From contig CAWDYA010000008.1 in assembly GCA_963806495.1 (NCBI GenBank), positions 62,001-126,000 on the forward strand: a stretch of 64,000 bases of DNA, in the 5' to 3' direction. Below the pieces are notes generated by a model. It made no database searches. It saw only the letters and a program-made list of their open reading frames with translations, and was not told where the DNA came from. This document shows positions 31,639-41,391 of the stretch, piece after piece. Position 1 is the first letter of the stretch; every line of letters starts with the position of its first letter. Source of the DNA: CAWDYA01 sp963806495 (GTDB lineage: Bacteria; Acidobacteriota; Polarisedimenticolia; JACPZX01; DASXTC01). A program made the position numbers and the translations under genes.

Positions 31639-31653
31639 GCAAGGCGTGTGCCA
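31639..31653 (-). promoter_or_regulatory. Sigma-54 promoter of the redox-sensor operon
   Basis: Read on the minus strand, TGGCAC-ACGCC-TTGC matches the sigma-54 consensus with the required spacing: GG at -24 and GC at -12. Transcription should start near 31628, about 84 bases before the GcvH-like start. The operon encodes an NtrC-type activator with an intact GAFTGA loop. A perfect 13-base palindrome upstream (31765-31777) is a candidate activator site. The rest of the 338-base gap 31545-31882 shows nothing recognisable. Confidence 0.8.
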
Positions 31654-31764
31654 CCACGCGGAGGAGCCGCCGGCAAGACCAACTTCCCTTTGTCGGCGAT
31701 GAGTTGCACGATTCGGGAGTGTGGGATTTCGGATCAGGCGGGTGTCGAATCCTTCCACGCTCTC

Positions 31765-31777
31765 GGGCGGTCCGCCC
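31765..31777. promoter_or_regulatory. GGGCGG-T-CCGCCC palindrome, possible activator site
   Basis: A perfect 13-base inverted repeat about 112 bases upstream of the -24 element of the redox operon, within the usual range for NtrC-type upstream sites. In this GC-rich genome such palindromes occur by chance. It is also about 105 bases downstream of the porB stop and could be part of that transcript's 3' end, but no T-run follows. Confidence 0.3.
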
Positions 31778-31882
31778 GCGATCGAACGCAAGTTCCTGTC
31801 ATCAAAGGGAGGGGTCGCTGTCGAGAAGTTCCACATGGCTGTCCCGTTTTTCGACGGATCCTCTGCATGCCGCCCGTGCCGA

Positions 31883-32779
31883 TCAGGTGCCGTGTTCCAC
31901 GCGGCGCTTGAGGACTTCCCAGCGCGCGTCGACGTCGGCCTGGATGCGGGCGATCTGCTCTCCGGTCAGGTGCCGGAACCGTCCCTGCCGACGCAGGTAC
32001 GGTTCGACCGGGTCCCCGGGATGCTCCGCGGTGAAACGCCATCGTTCTCCGTTCTCGATCTCCATCAGCGGGAAGACACGGGAACGCACCGCCATGCGTG
32101 CGAGCTGGATCGAATCCTCGTCCGCCGTCTTCCACCCCGGCGGACAGGGGGAGAGGATCTGGATGAACTTCGTTCCGCGGATCGACCGGGCCCGGGTCAG
32201 CTTCTCCACGAGATCGACCGGATAGGCGACGGTGGCCGTGGCCGCGTAGGGGATCCTGTGTGCTGCAAGGATCGCGATCATGTCCTTCTTAGGCTGGCTC
32301 TCGGGATGGCCGGCCGGTGTGGTCGTCGTCCAGGCTCCCCAGGGCGTCGACGACGAGCGCTGGATGCCGGTGTTCATGTACGCCTCGTTGTCGTAGCAGC
32401 AGTAGATGATGTCCTCGTTGCGCTCCGCGGCTCCCGAGAGTGCCTGCAGGCCGATGTCGAACGTCCCGCCGTCGCCGGCCCAGGCCATGACGGTCGTCTC
32501 GCTGTCTCCCCTCACATCGAGCGCGGCCTTGATCCCCGAGGCCACGGCCCCGCCCGTCTCGAACGCGGTGTGGAACAGCGGCACTTTGAGTGAGGACTGC
32601 GGCCAGGGGCCGGCGATGATCGACCAGCAGCACGCGGGCAGGGTCACGATCGTCCTCGGCCCGAGCGCCTTGAGCACCATCCTCATTGCCAGCGGGGCGC
32701 AGCATCCCGGGCAGGCCAGGTGGCCCGAGGTCATCAGCTCTTCCTTCGGGATCCGGTCCTTGATCATCTCCTGGCTCAT
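31883..32779 (-). CDS. porB: Pyruvate:ferredoxin oxidoreductase beta subunit
   Basis: A 298-residue thiamine-diphosphate-binding subunit. HLACPGCCAPLAMR begins the domain with iron-sulfur cysteines. WAGDGGTFDIGLQALSGAAE is the TPP/Mg motif (GDG...), and YDNEAYMNTGIQRS completes it. A further conserved Cys is in LSPCPPGW. With the alpha and gamma subunits it decarboxylates a 2-oxoacid, most likely pyruvate, to acyl-CoA with reduction of ferredoxin. The ATG overlaps the alpha-subunit stop (ATGA). The subunit alone does not separate pyruvate from 2-oxoisovalerate specificity; the pyruvate call rests on general likeness. Confidence 0.88.
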   Translation of the reverse strand: MSQEMIKDRIPKEELMTSGHLACPGCCAPLAMRMVLKALGPRTIVTLPACCWSIIAGPWPQSSLKVPLFHTAFETGGAVASGIKAALDVRGDSETTVMAWAGDGGTFDIGLQALSGAAERNEDIIYCCYDNEAYMNTGIQRSSSTPWGAWTTTTPAGHPESQPKKDMIAILAAHRIPYAATATVAYPVDLVEKLTRARSIRGTKFIQILSPCPPGWKTADEDSIQLARMAVRSRVFPLMEIENGERWRFTAEHPGDPVEPYLRRQGRFRHLTGEQIARIQADVDARWEVLKRRVEHGT

Positions 32780-33936
32780 GCCGTCACCCCCACCCAGGTG
32801 TCCTCGCGCACCGGCGGGCCCGCCGCGCGCGTCCGGCTCACCACGTCGTGAATCGTCTCCGGCGTGACATCGCGTCCCCCGAGACCGAGGATGTAGCCGT
32901 ACAGCGCCGGGCGTCTCTCCGGCGCCAGATCGTAGAGGGCGGACCGTATCTCCTCGGCGAAGATCCCCCCGTGGCCCGGAGAGATGTTGCGATCCAGCAC
33001 GGCCACACGGGCCGCCGGCGCCAGCGCCTCGCGCAACGCGTCGGTGGGAAATGGACGGAACATCTTCACCTTCACGAGCCCCACCGCCTCGCCGCGATCG
33101 CGCAGTTCGTCGATCACGTAGCGTGAAGTCGAGGTGATGGTCCCCGAGGTGACCAGCAGCAGCTCGGCCCCTTCCGCCCGGTAGCGCTCGATGGCACCGT
33201 AGCCCCGGCCCGTCAGGGTCTTCCATTCAGCGTCGACGCGATCGAAGACCTTTCTGGCTTCGTCCATCGCTTCCTGCTGGCGCAGCCGCATCTCCATGTA
33301 GACGTCGGGCCGCGTCAGCGCGCCGAACGCACGCGGGTTGTCCACGTCGAGCCGGTAACGCGCCTCGCGTTTCGGCAGGAAGCCGTCGACGAGTTCCTGC
33401 CCGGGGATGTCGACGGGCTCGGATGTGTGCGACAGGTAGAACGCGTCCAGCACCAGCATCACCGGCAGATCGACCGCCTCGGCCAACCGGAACGACTGCA
33501 CCGTCGTGTCGAGCACTTCCTGGTTCGTCTCGCAGTAGAGCTGGATCCAGCCTGTGTCGCGCTGCGAGAGGCTGTCGTTCTGGTCGGTCCAGATGTTCCA
33601 GCCCGGCGCCATCGCCCGGTTCACGTCGGCCATCACCACGGGCAGCCTGCCGAGCGCCGCCCAGTGCAGCAACTCGTGCATGAGCGCGAGCCCCTGCGCC
33701 GAGGTGGCGGTGAAGGCCCGGACCCCCGCGGCCGAGGCGCCAATGCAGGCCGCCATCGCCGAGTGCTCCGACTCCACCTTGATGAACCGCGCGGGAAGCC
33801 GCCCGTCGGCGCACATCTCCGACAACTCCTCCACGATCTGCGTCTGCGGCGTGATGGGGTACGCCGAGATCACCTCGACGCGAGAGAGCTGGACTCCCCA
33901 CGAAACGGCGTGGTTGCCGATCATGACCTTCTTCAT
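32776..33936 (-). CDS. porA: Pyruvate:ferredoxin oxidoreductase alpha subunit
   Basis: A 386-residue subunit forming the pyrimidine side of the TPP site and the substrate pocket. ISAYPITPQTQIVEELSE near the N-terminus and KVESEHSAMAACIGASAAG are typical. LMHELLHWAALGRLPVVM and VLDRNISPGHGGIFAEEI lie in the conserved core and C-terminal domain. Length fits the family. It begins with the ATG at 33936 overlapping the upstream GltD/PorD fusion stop, and ends overlapping porB, so alpha and beta are translationally coupled and should be made in equal amounts. No ligand-specific residues could be judged by eye. Confidence 0.9.
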   Translation of the reverse strand: MKKVMIGNHAVSWGVQLSRVEVISAYPITPQTQIVEELSEMCADGRLPARFIKVESEHSAMAACIGASAAGVRAFTATSAQGLALMHELLHWAALGRLPVVMADVNRAMAPGWNIWTDQNDSLSQRDTGWIQLYCETNQEVLDTTVQSFRLAEAVDLPVMLVLDAFYLSHTSEPVDIPGQELVDGFLPKREARYRLDVDNPRAFGALTRPDVYMEMRLRQQEAMDEARKVFDRVDAEWKTLTGRGYGAIERYRAEGAELLLVTSGTITSTSRYVIDELRDRGEAVGLVKVKMFRPFPTDALREALAPAARVAVLDRNISPGHGGIFAEEIRSALYDLAPERRPALYGYILGLGGRDVTPETIHDVVSRTRAAGPPVREDTWVGVTA

Positions 33937-35699
33937 AAGCCTTCCCTCGTCATCGTCATGGCACCCCGCGGGCATTCCGCGCTGCACACCCCGCACCCCT
34001 TGCAGTACTCGTAGTCGATGATGAAGCCGTTGCCGGCCGGGTCGCGTGTGATGGCGGCGTCGGGACAGAAGATGAGGCAGACCTCGCACCGGTTGCACAC
34101 GCCGCAGTTGAGGCAACGCAGCGCCTCCGCCTCCGCCTCGTCGTGCTTCAGCCCCTCGTTCACCTCGGCGAATCCCGTCCGGCTTCTGGCGGCGGACAGA
34201 TGGCGGTCCTCGTTCCGGATGACGTGCCTGAAGTGGTTCGTGTTGAGCTGCTCGAACCGCACGACCTCGTCGATCGACCCATGACGGACGATCGGATCTT
34301 CGCCGCGCCAGCGCGCCATGCTCACGTTTCCGTCGGGGCCGAATGTCGTCGACGCGGGCTCCTGCTCGACGGTCTCTCCGGCCTTCGCCCTCAGGCGGCG
34401 GTCGATGCCGATCGCGGCGCGCTTTCCCGAGCCGATGGCGTGCGCCACGGTGTGCGGCTGCTCGATGATGTCGCCGCCGGCGAACAGGCCGGGCCGGCCC
34501 GACTCGCCCAGGCCGTCCACGGGTATCGTCGAATCGTCCCGTGTCAGCTCGGGCGGCCAGCCGCCGAAATCCGCGGCTTCGCCGATCGCCGTCAGAACCG
34601 TGTCGGCCGGCACGAAGAACCGGCTCCCCTCGACCGGCTCCGGACGCCTCCGCCCCGACGCGTCGGGCTCCCCCAGCCGCATCCGCACGCACTCGAGGCC
34701 CTCGAGCCGCCCGTCACGGGCGCGGACTGCGACCGGCGCGGCGAGCATCGTGAACGAAACCCCCTCCCGCTGAGCCTCGCCAATCTCCTGCTCGTTCGCG
34801 GGCATCTCGGCCTGGCTCCGCCGGTACATCACGTCCACCTCCGAGCCGAGCCGCCGGGCCGTCCGGGCGCAATCGATCGCCGTGTTCCCGCCACCGACCA
34901 CCACGACGCGCGTGCCGAGCGACGGCCTCCCGCCGCCGTTCACCTCGCGAAGGAAGGCGAGACCGGGGCGCACCGCGTCGAGTTTCTCCCCCTCGATGCC
35001 GAGAGTGCGGCTCCGATGAACGCCGGTCGCGAGAAAGACCGCGTCGAATCCCTCCAGCGTCGCGAACGGAACATCGGTGCCGACCCGTGTTCCGCAGCGG
35101 AACTCGACTCCCAGCGCCTCGATCCTCGCGATCTCCCGGGAGAGCACTTCCCGCGGAAGGCGGTAGGACGGGATGCCGAGCCGCAGGACGCCGCCGGGCT
35201 CGTCGGCCGCCTCGAACACCGTCACCGCGTACCCCATCCTCACCAGATGAAAGGCGCACGAAAGACCCGCCGGCCCCGATCCGACGACGGCGACCCTCTC
35301 GCCGCGCGTCGGCTCGATCCGCTCGGGAAGCGGCAGCCGCAGCGCCCTGTCGCCCAGCATCCTCTCGACCGCATGAATCGCCACCGACGCATCGAGGAGC
35401 CGCCGGTTGCAGCTCTCCTCGCAGGGGTGATAGCAGACCCTGCCGGTGGTCGCAGGCAGCGGATTCTCCTTCATGAGGAGTTCCAGCGCCTCGTCGAGGC
35501 GGTCCTCCCGGATGAGGTTCATGTACGCTTCGATGTCGATCCCGACGGGGCAGCCGGCGTTGCACGGGGCCACGAGATCGCGGTAGAGAGGCCGGATGTA
35601 CTTCCACGAGCCGGTCTTGTTGACCAGCGTGCTGGTGCTGCTGACGGCGAGAGGAGGCACGCCGTGGACCAGGTCGTCCTGTCGATCCCGCTCAGGCAT
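33933..35699 (-). CDS. GltD-like flavoprotein fused to PorD-type ferredoxin
   Basis: A 588-residue fusion. Residues about 25-120 are an iron-sulfur region (CNAGCPVGIDIEAYM, CYHPCEESCNR), as in glutamate synthase small subunits. VVGSGPAGLSCAFH binds FAD and VVVGGGNTAIDCARTARRLG binds NAD(P)H. TAIGEAADF and LFAGGDI complete the family. A C-terminal two-cluster ferredoxin, CLNCGVCNRCEVCLIFCP and CKGCGVCSAECP, takes the place of the PFOR delta subunit. It likely links the PFOR ferredoxin directly to NAD(P)H. It overlaps the gamma subunit gene by 8 bases and the alpha gene by 4. The Rossmann, FAD and ferredoxin parts are all intact. Confidence 0.88.
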   Translation of the reverse strand: MPERDRQDDLVHGVPPLAVSSTSTLVNKTGSWKYIRPLYRDLVAPCNAGCPVGIDIEAYMNLIREDRLDEALELLMKENPLPATTGRVCYHPCEESCNRRLLDASVAIHAVERMLGDRALRLPLPERIEPTRGERVAVVGSGPAGLSCAFHLVRMGYAVTVFEAADEPGGVLRLGIPSYRLPREVLSREIARIEALGVEFRCGTRVGTDVPFATLEGFDAVFLATGVHRSRTLGIEGEKLDAVRPGLAFLREVNGGGRPSLGTRVVVVGGGNTAIDCARTARRLGSEVDVMYRRSQAEMPANEQEIGEAQREGVSFTMLAAPVAVRARDGRLEGLECVRMRLGEPDASGRRRPEPVEGSRFFVPADTVLTAIGEAADFGGWPPELTRDDSTIPVDGLGESGRPGLFAGGDIIEQPHTVAHAIGSGKRAAIGIDRRLRAKAGETVEQEPASTTFGPDGNVSMARWRGEDPIVRHGSIDEVVRFEQLNTNHFRHVIRNEDRHLSAARSRTGFAEVNEGLKHDEAEAEALRCLNCGVCNRCEVCLIFCPDAAITRDPAGNGFIIDYEYCKGCGVCSAECPRGAMTMTREGL

Positions 35700-36270
35700 G
35701 GGTCACCCCCCGCATGGGTGCGCTGCGCACGGCCCTGGCCGCCTCCTGAGCCGCCTCGATGTTGGCCTCCGGGTGGGTCGGAACCTCCTCGGCGATCGCC
35801 TCGCAGATGGAAGTGAGATCCACCATGTCCGACCACGCGGCGAAGGCTCCCAGGATGGCGGTGTTGACGATCGGCTGTGTCTTCGATCCCAGCCCGTGCC
35901 GGCGGGCGATATCGCCGGCGTCGACCGTCCCGACATCGTACCGGTCCAGCAGCGCCACATACCCCTCCGGAGCGCGCTCGGAGTTGATGAGGATATTTCC
36001 ACCATTCTTGAGGCCGGTCGTCACGTCCACGGCCTCCACCAGGGTCGGATCGAGCACGATCAGGGTGTCCGGCTGCGTGATTTCACACCGAAGAAGGATG
36101 GGACCCGTGGAAACGCGCAGGAAGGCGGTGACCGGAGCGCCCCGGCGCTCCACGCCGAATGCGGGAAACGACTGGACCGACTTCCCCTCCCTGAACAGCG
36201 CCGTAGCCAGCACTTTCGAGGCGATGACGGCCCCCTGACCCCCTCGTCCGTGGATCCGGAGCTCGATCAT
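35692..36270 (-). CDS. porC: Pyruvate:ferredoxin oxidoreductase gamma subunit
   Basis: A 192-residue subunit. RIHGRGGQGAVIASKVLATA is the family's N-terminal glycine-rich motif, followed by FPAFGVERRGAPVTAFLR and LDPTLVEAVDV. It contacts CoA and bridges the alpha/beta core. GGAG before the ATG at 36270 fixes the start; 13 upstream in-frame codons lack family features. It is the first gene of a four-gene operon (gamma, GltD/delta fusion, alpha, beta) on the minus strand. A promoter should lie in the 180 bases shared with the divergent DPP-IV gene (36271-36453). A TTGACT occurs there near 36291, but in the wrong direction for this gene, and no clear minus-strand promoter is visible. Confidence 0.9.
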   Translation of the reverse strand: MIELRIHGRGGQGAVIASKVLATALFREGKSVQSFPAFGVERRGAPVTAFLRVSTGPILLRCEITQPDTLIVLDPTLVEAVDVTTGLKNGGNILINSERAPEGYVALLDRYDVGTVDAGDIARRHGLGSKTQPIVNTAILGAFAAWSDMVDLTSICEAIAEEVPTHPEANIEAAQEAARAVRSAPMRGVTHA

Positions 36271-36422
36271 GGGACTCCTCCAGCCCGCAGTTGACTTCAG
36301 GCGGCCCACCGGGCGCGCGGGCCTCTCGCCGCTGCCGCCCGGAGCGGCCCGGCTCTGGCACCCCTCTCAACATGCAAGCCCAGTGCCATGAAGCGGATAA
36401 ACCACCGATTTCCGGCCGGCGG

Positions 36423-36428
36423 TATAAT
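36423..36428 (+). promoter_or_regulatory. TATAAT -10 element of the DPP-IV gene
   Basis: A perfect TATAAT, with GGAGG (36438-36442) and the GTG start just downstream. It supports a short leader and the downstream GTG start, since in-frame starts at 36388 and 36427 would precede or overlap the promoter. No convincing -35 is seen. Confidence 0.45.
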
Positions 36429-36453
36429 GCGGCTCCCGGAGGTGGGAATCATC

Positions 36454-38676
36454 GTGAACACGGCGTCCGGAAGTGCGAGGGTCCGATCAACGCGCGTCCA
36501 CGCGATCGGCTGCGCGGGACTTCTTCTCCTTTCTTTCACGCTGGTGCGGGCCTCCGACGAGGAGCGTCCCCGCCCCGCGCGGATCACCAACGACGCGATC
36601 TGGTCCGGCGCGTTCGACGGGCGGCCGGTGGCGGGTTTTGTCTGGTCGCCGGACGGAACGCGTGTCGCCTTCTCGAGACGCGAGCCCGAAGGCCTCTCGC
36701 GGCCGATTTACGTTCACGATGTCGCCACCGGCCGCACAGTGCCGGTGATGGATCCCGGGGAGGGCTCTTCGAAGACGGCCCCGTCCTCCTGGTCCTGGTC
36801 GCCCGACGGGAGGAGCCTGCTGCTCGAGGCGGCGGGCGATCTCTACCTGGCGGACCTCACCGGAGACGGACCGGCGCTCCCCCGGCGGCTCACTTCCACC
36901 TCCGCGACCGAGGACCACGCCGCCTTCTCCCCCGACGGGCGGTGGGTGGGGTTCGCGCGCGACGGCGACCTCTTCGTCATCGATCCGGAGTCGATGCGCG
37001 AGCGCAGGCTGACCGAGGGCGGATCGGAGGAGATCCTCAACGGCAGCGTCGACTGGGTGTACGAAGAGGAGTTCAATCTGCACACCGCGTGGTGGTGGTC
37101 CCCCGATTCCGCACGCATCGCCTATCTGCAGTTCGACCAGCGCGACGTCCCGCGCTATCCGATCGTCGACTGGATCCCGATCCATCCCGACGTGCGATGG
37201 CAATGGTATCCAAAGGCCGGCGACGCCAACCCGACGGTGCGGATCGGCGTCGTGCCGGCCGCGGCACCGGCCGCCGCCGCGGAGACCTCGGTGCCCGCGT
37301 CCCGCTTCATCGACGTGGCCGCCTCTCCCGATATCTACTTCCCGCGTGTCTCCTGGACCCCGGACGGGCGGGTGGCGGTCATGCGGCTCGACCGGCAGCA
37401 GACCCACCTGGATCTTCTCGTGTGCGACCCGGCGACCGGCGCGGCCCGCCGGGTCCTTGAGGAAAGCGACCCTTACTGGATCAACATCGGCGACGACTGG
37501 CGGTTTCTCGCCGACGGGCGCCTCCTGTGGGGGTCGGAGCGGGACGGCTATCGTCATCTTTATCTGTACGGGAGCGACGGCAGGCTTCTGCGGCGCCTGA
37601 CGAGCGGCGACTGGGCTGTCGCGTCGCTGGAAGCGGTCGACCCGAAGAGCCGTGTCGTCTACTTCACCGGGTCGCGGGACGGAGCGGCTCAAAGACATCT
37701 GTACCGCGTCCGCCTGGACGGTTCGGGGCTCACGCGGCTGACCGAGGAGCGCGGCTGGCATCAGGTCGTCGTCTCGGCCGCCACCGGAGCCTGGGTCGAC
37801 TCCCATTCCACCGCCGTCATCCCGCCGCGTGTGACCGTGCGGCGCCCCGACGGTACCGTCGCCGCCACGCTGGACGACACCGCCATCGAGGCGATCGCCG
37901 GCTACCCGGCCGGCCGGGTGGAGTTTCACGATGTGCCCGCGCCCGACGGCACCCGTCTGCCGGCTATGATGACGCTTCCACCGGAGTTCGACCCGGCACG
38001 ACGCTACCCCGTCCTGATCTTCGTGTACGGCGGCCCCCACGCGCAGAACGTGCGCGACGCATGGGGCGGGGCACGAACCCTGTGGCATCGGATGATGGCG
38101 GCGCGCGGCTACATCATCTGGACGCTCGACAACCGCGGTGCCGGAGGCTATGGGCACGCATGGGAGACGCCGATCCATCATGCGATGGGAGGCCACGAGC
38201 TGGCGGATCAGCTCGCCGGGGTCGCCTGGCTGAAGACGCGCCCCTGGGTCGACCCTGCGCGAATCGGGATCTGGGGATGGTCGTACGGTGGATACATGAC
38301 GCTCTACTCACTGTTCAATGCGCCGGACATCTTCCGCGCGGGAGTGGCGGTAGCTCCGGTGACCGACTGGCGCGACTACGACACGATCTATACGGAACGG
38401 TACATGGGCACCCCGGCAGAGAACCCGGAAGGATACCGTGACAGCTCGCCCGTCAACCAGGCGCAGAACCTGAAGGCCCCGCTGCTGCTGGTGCACGGTT
38501 CGTCCGACGACAATGTACACATGCAGAATTCCGTCCAGCTTCTCGACCGCCTGATCGGCGCGGGCAAGCCGGTCGAGTTCATGCTCTATCCCGGAAAGAA
38601 GCACGGCATCGCGGGCGGGGAAGCGCGCACCCATCTCTTCGAGAAGATCACGCGCTTTATCCAGGACAATCTCTGA
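36454..38676 (+). CDS. Secreted dipeptidyl-peptidase IV (S9B)
   Basis: A serine exopeptidase of about 740 residues that removes X-Pro or X-Ala dipeptides. A signal peptide (VHAIGCAGLLLLSFTLVRA) is followed by an eight-bladed propeller with repeated SPDGR/W motifs. The propeller carries DWVYEEEF, whose Glu pair binds the substrate N-terminus. The hydrolase domain holds Ser in GWSYGGYMT (near 38281), Asp in HGSSDDNVH and His in GKKHGIAGG, with the oxyanion Tyr in VYGGPHAQ. The GTG start at 36454 follows GGAGG and a TATAAT. It likely feeds on peptides released by extracellular proteases such as the giant subtilisin in this window. The kinase gene begins 13 bases downstream. Confidence 0.92.
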   Translation: MNTASGSARVRSTRVHAIGCAGLLLLSFTLVRASDEERPRPARITNDAIWSGAFDGRPVAGFVWSPDGTRVAFSRREPEGLSRPIYVHDVATGRTVPVMDPGEGSSKTAPSSWSWSPDGRSLLLEAAGDLYLADLTGDGPALPRRLTSTSATEDHAAFSPDGRWVGFARDGDLFVIDPESMRERRLTEGGSEEILNGSVDWVYEEEFNLHTAWWWSPDSARIAYLQFDQRDVPRYPIVDWIPIHPDVRWQWYPKAGDANPTVRIGVVPAAAPAAAAETSVPASRFIDVAASPDIYFPRVSWTPDGRVAVMRLDRQQTHLDLLVCDPATGAARRVLEESDPYWINIGDDWRFLADGRLLWGSERDGYRHLYLYGSDGRLLRRLTSGDWAVASLEAVDPKSRVVYFTGSRDGAAQRHLYRVRLDGSGLTRLTEERGWHQVVVSAATGAWVDSHSTAVIPPRVTVRRPDGTVAATLDDTAIEAIAGYPAGRVEFHDVPAPDGTRLPAMMTLPPEFDPARRYPVLIFVYGGPHAQNVRDAWGGARTLWHRMMAARGYIIWTLDNRGAGGYGHAWETPIHHAMGGHELADQLAGVAWLKTRPWVDPARIGIWGWSYGGYMTLYSLFNAPDIFRAGVAVAPVTDWRDYDTIYTERYMGTPAENPEGYRDSSPVNQAQNLKAPLLLVHGSSDDNVHMQNSVQLLDRLIGAGKPVEFMLYPGKKHGIAGGEARTHLFEKITRFIQDNL

Positions 38677-38689
38677 GGACACGGCACCG

Positions 38690-40058
38690 ATGATCGGCCG
38701 GACACTGAAGAACTACCAGGTCGAGGAGATGCTGGGCAAGGGCGGCATGGGGGTGGTGTACCGGGCGCGCGACACGCGGCTCGATCGCCCCGTGGCGCTC
38801 AAGGTGCTGCCGCCCGAGCTGATGCGTGACCCGGAGCGCCGCCGCCGCTTCGTCCAGGAGGCTCGCGCCGCCTCGGCGGTGAACCATCCCGCCATCGCGC
38901 AGATCTACGAGATCGAGGAGCAGGACGACATCACGTTCATGGTGATGGAGTACGTCGACGGCAGCACGGTGCGGCAGCTCATCGCCCGCAAGGAGCTCGA
39001 CCTCGCCTCCGCCGTGGAGATCGGCGCGCAGGTCGCGGACGGCCTGGCCCGCGCGCACGAGGCCGGCATCGTGCATCGCGACATCAAATCCGACAACATC
39101 ATGGTCAGCCGGGACGGCCATCCGAAGATACTCGACTTCGGCCTCGCCAAGCTGCTCGACCCTCCCGCCGCCGGGACGGAGGCGGGGGCGGACCGGAGCC
39201 AGATGGAGACGATCGCGCGCACGCAGGCGGGAGTCATCCTCGGCACCATCGCCTACATGAGCCCGGAGCAGGCCCGGGGGCTGCCCGCCGACAAGAGATC
39301 CGACATCTTCTCGTACGGGATTGTGCTGTACGAGATGGTGACCGGGAAGCTCCCCTTCGAGGGCTCGAGCGCGCTCGACACCATGCACGCGATCGCCTTC
39401 GACCCGACGCAGCCCGTCACGACGGTCCGGCCCGAGGTTCCCTGGTCGCTCCAGCGGATCGTGGATCACTGCCTGCAGAAGAAGCCGGATGACAGGTACC
39501 AGGATCTGCGCGAGGTGGTGACCGGGCTCAAGGGAGTCAAGCGCGAGATCGAGAGCGGGGTTTCGGGCGGGGTGCCGGTGGCGGAGCGGGTACGGACGTT
39601 GCTGGGCGGGCTGTCGAGCCGGGGTCTGGTCTGGGCCGCGGTCGGTGGCGCGGTTCTGGGCGGGATCGGCATCTCGTTCCTCCTGTCCCAGGGGGTCACC
39701 AGCTTCTGGCCGATCCTGGGACTGGTCGGGTTCGGCGCCCTGATGTTCCGCAGGTTCCGCAATCGGGGACAGCGCGAGGTGCAGCGGTTCGTGAAGAGGG
39801 CCTCCGGGCCTGAGGGAGGTGAAGCTGATCGTCTTTCACCATGGGCAGTTCACCGTCGTTGCCGAGGAGCCCACGGCGCGGACCTATCTCAGGCTGAATG
39901 CGCTGCTGGCGAGCGCCAACGAGCGTCTGTTCCACGGCGATCCGATGACCATGACCGTGCTGGAGGACCTGGACGAGCCGGGGACCCGGCGCCTGCTTTC
40001 CAGCCCGGGCGTGAGGTACGTCCGGGACGAGGAGCGAGCGCGTAGAAGGCGCCGCTAG
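38690..40058 (+). CDS. Membrane-bound Ser/Thr protein kinase (frameshifted near the end)
   Basis: A bacterial Hanks-type kinase. Catalytic features in order: glycine loop GKGGMGVVY (16-24), VALKVL lysine, HRDIKSDN loop, DFG, and YMSPEQ in place of APE. After the kinase domain (about 1-285) come one or two membrane helices (GLVWAAVGGAVLGGIGISFL, ITSFWPILGL-type) and a short C-terminal domain. One extra C at 39808-39810 breaks the frame after VKRASG. Removing it gives LREVKLIVFHHGQFTVVAEE and a coherent end at 40058, about 455 residues in all. No PASTA or sensor repeats are present. The adjacent DPP-IV gene (13-base gap) is probably cotranscribed; the substrates are unknown. Confidence 0.87.
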
Positions 40059-40235
40059 GTCCTGCCATGTCCTCATGCCCTATTTTGATGGGGCGGCGGC
40101 GCCGTTTCGTGGTACATTCTCCTGCGTACCGGATACCAGAGGAACAGCCGGTCGCCGCGGAGACGTAGACGCCACCTTCCCCCCTGCCCACTCGGCGCCG
40201 GAAGCAGCTTCGGAGAGCCTCCCGAGGGCACGCGA

Positions 40236-41282
40236 GTGCGCGGAACCGTAATTCTACTCGCCGTCGGCATGGCGCCCTTCTGGCCGGCTGCTCCACCGAT
40301 TTCGCGCAGAGGCGGCTCCGAAGGTCCGCGCGAGCCTCCCCTCCCCAGCGAGACCCGGCCGTGCCCGTCAGCGTCGTGCACCCCGGCAGGGCCGGCGCGC
40401 CCTCCTATCCCGTCCAGCCTGTACGTGGAGAGCGACGTGACTCTGGCGGCCCGCGCTTCCGGCGTCATCGAGCAAGGTGCTGGCCGACCGGGGGCAGAAG
40501 GTGAAGAAAGGACAGCCGCTCGCCGTGCTCGGAGACCGATCTGGCCGAAAAGGAGCTCGAGATCGCCGAGCAGACCGCCCGACTGGCCGTGGCGGAGTAC
40601 GAACGCCTCCGCCCGCTGCACGACCAGGCGATCGTGTCTCCGCAGGAGTTCCTCCATGCCGAGATCGCACGGGACCAGGCGCTCAGCCGCCGCGACCTGG
40701 CAGCCGCCACACTGGATCGCTGCACCGTGCGTGCGCCCTTCCCGGGGGTGATCGTGGAGCGCTGGGCCACGCCGGGTCAGCGCGTCCAGGAGGACGACGG
40801 GACGCCGCTGTTCCGTCTCCTCGGCAGCGAGGCGTTGCGTGCGCGTCTTCACGTCCCCGAGGAGCGACTCCGCGGGATCCGTATCGGCTCCGGGGCGTCC
40901 GTCGAAGTCGCCGGTCGCGGAGCGCCGCTGCCGGCGCGTGTGGTCTTCGTCAGCCCCGCGATCGACGCGGCGAGCGGAACGGCGCAGGTCATCGTGCAGC
41001 TCGAGGCCTCGGGCGGCCTGCGGCCAGGGGCGGGGCCCATGTGACGCTGGCGTCAGGGACCGCGGATGCGGATGATGCCCCGCTGCGGCTACCCCGCGAG
41101 GCGCTGCGCCACGGCACGAGACGTCGAGCCACTGCGGAGGAGGCCGCCACGGTGATGGTCGTCGTGGACGGGAAAGCCTCGTCCCGCACGTGCGGGTGCT
41201 CGGGTCCGATGGGACGACGGTTCTGGTCACCGGCGCGATCACGCCCGGGGACCTCGTGATCCTCGGCGACGACATCGCGTAG
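40236..41282 (+). pseudogene. Degraded HlyD/RND-type membrane fusion protein
   Basis: Pieces of a periplasmic adaptor protein lie in order but in changing frames: a signal-like start at GTG 40236, a short piece near 40410, YVESDVTLAARASGVIEQ, then VLADRGQKVKKGQPLAVL, ETDLAEKELEIAEQTARLAV continuing through ALSRRDLAAATLDRCTVRAP to LHVPEERLRGIRIGSGASVE, then AHVTLASGTADADDAPL, and finally HVRVLGSDGTTVLVTGAIT to TAG at 41282. At least five or six frame changes are needed, of both signs, unlike the single insertions elsewhere. Either the gene is a true pseudogene or the assembly is poor here. Biotin/lipoyl-like hairpin and beta-barrel segments are recognisable. It may once have served a tripartite exporter with the downstream regulators. 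Confidence 0.65.
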
Positions 41283-41391
41283 GGCGCCACCGTCGCTCCG
41301 CACGAGGCCGCACTTGTGAGCCCGCCCCAGGCCCGGCCCGCGCCGCAGGGCGCGACGGGGACCGGCGCCGACGGAGGCTCCGTCGAGCCTG

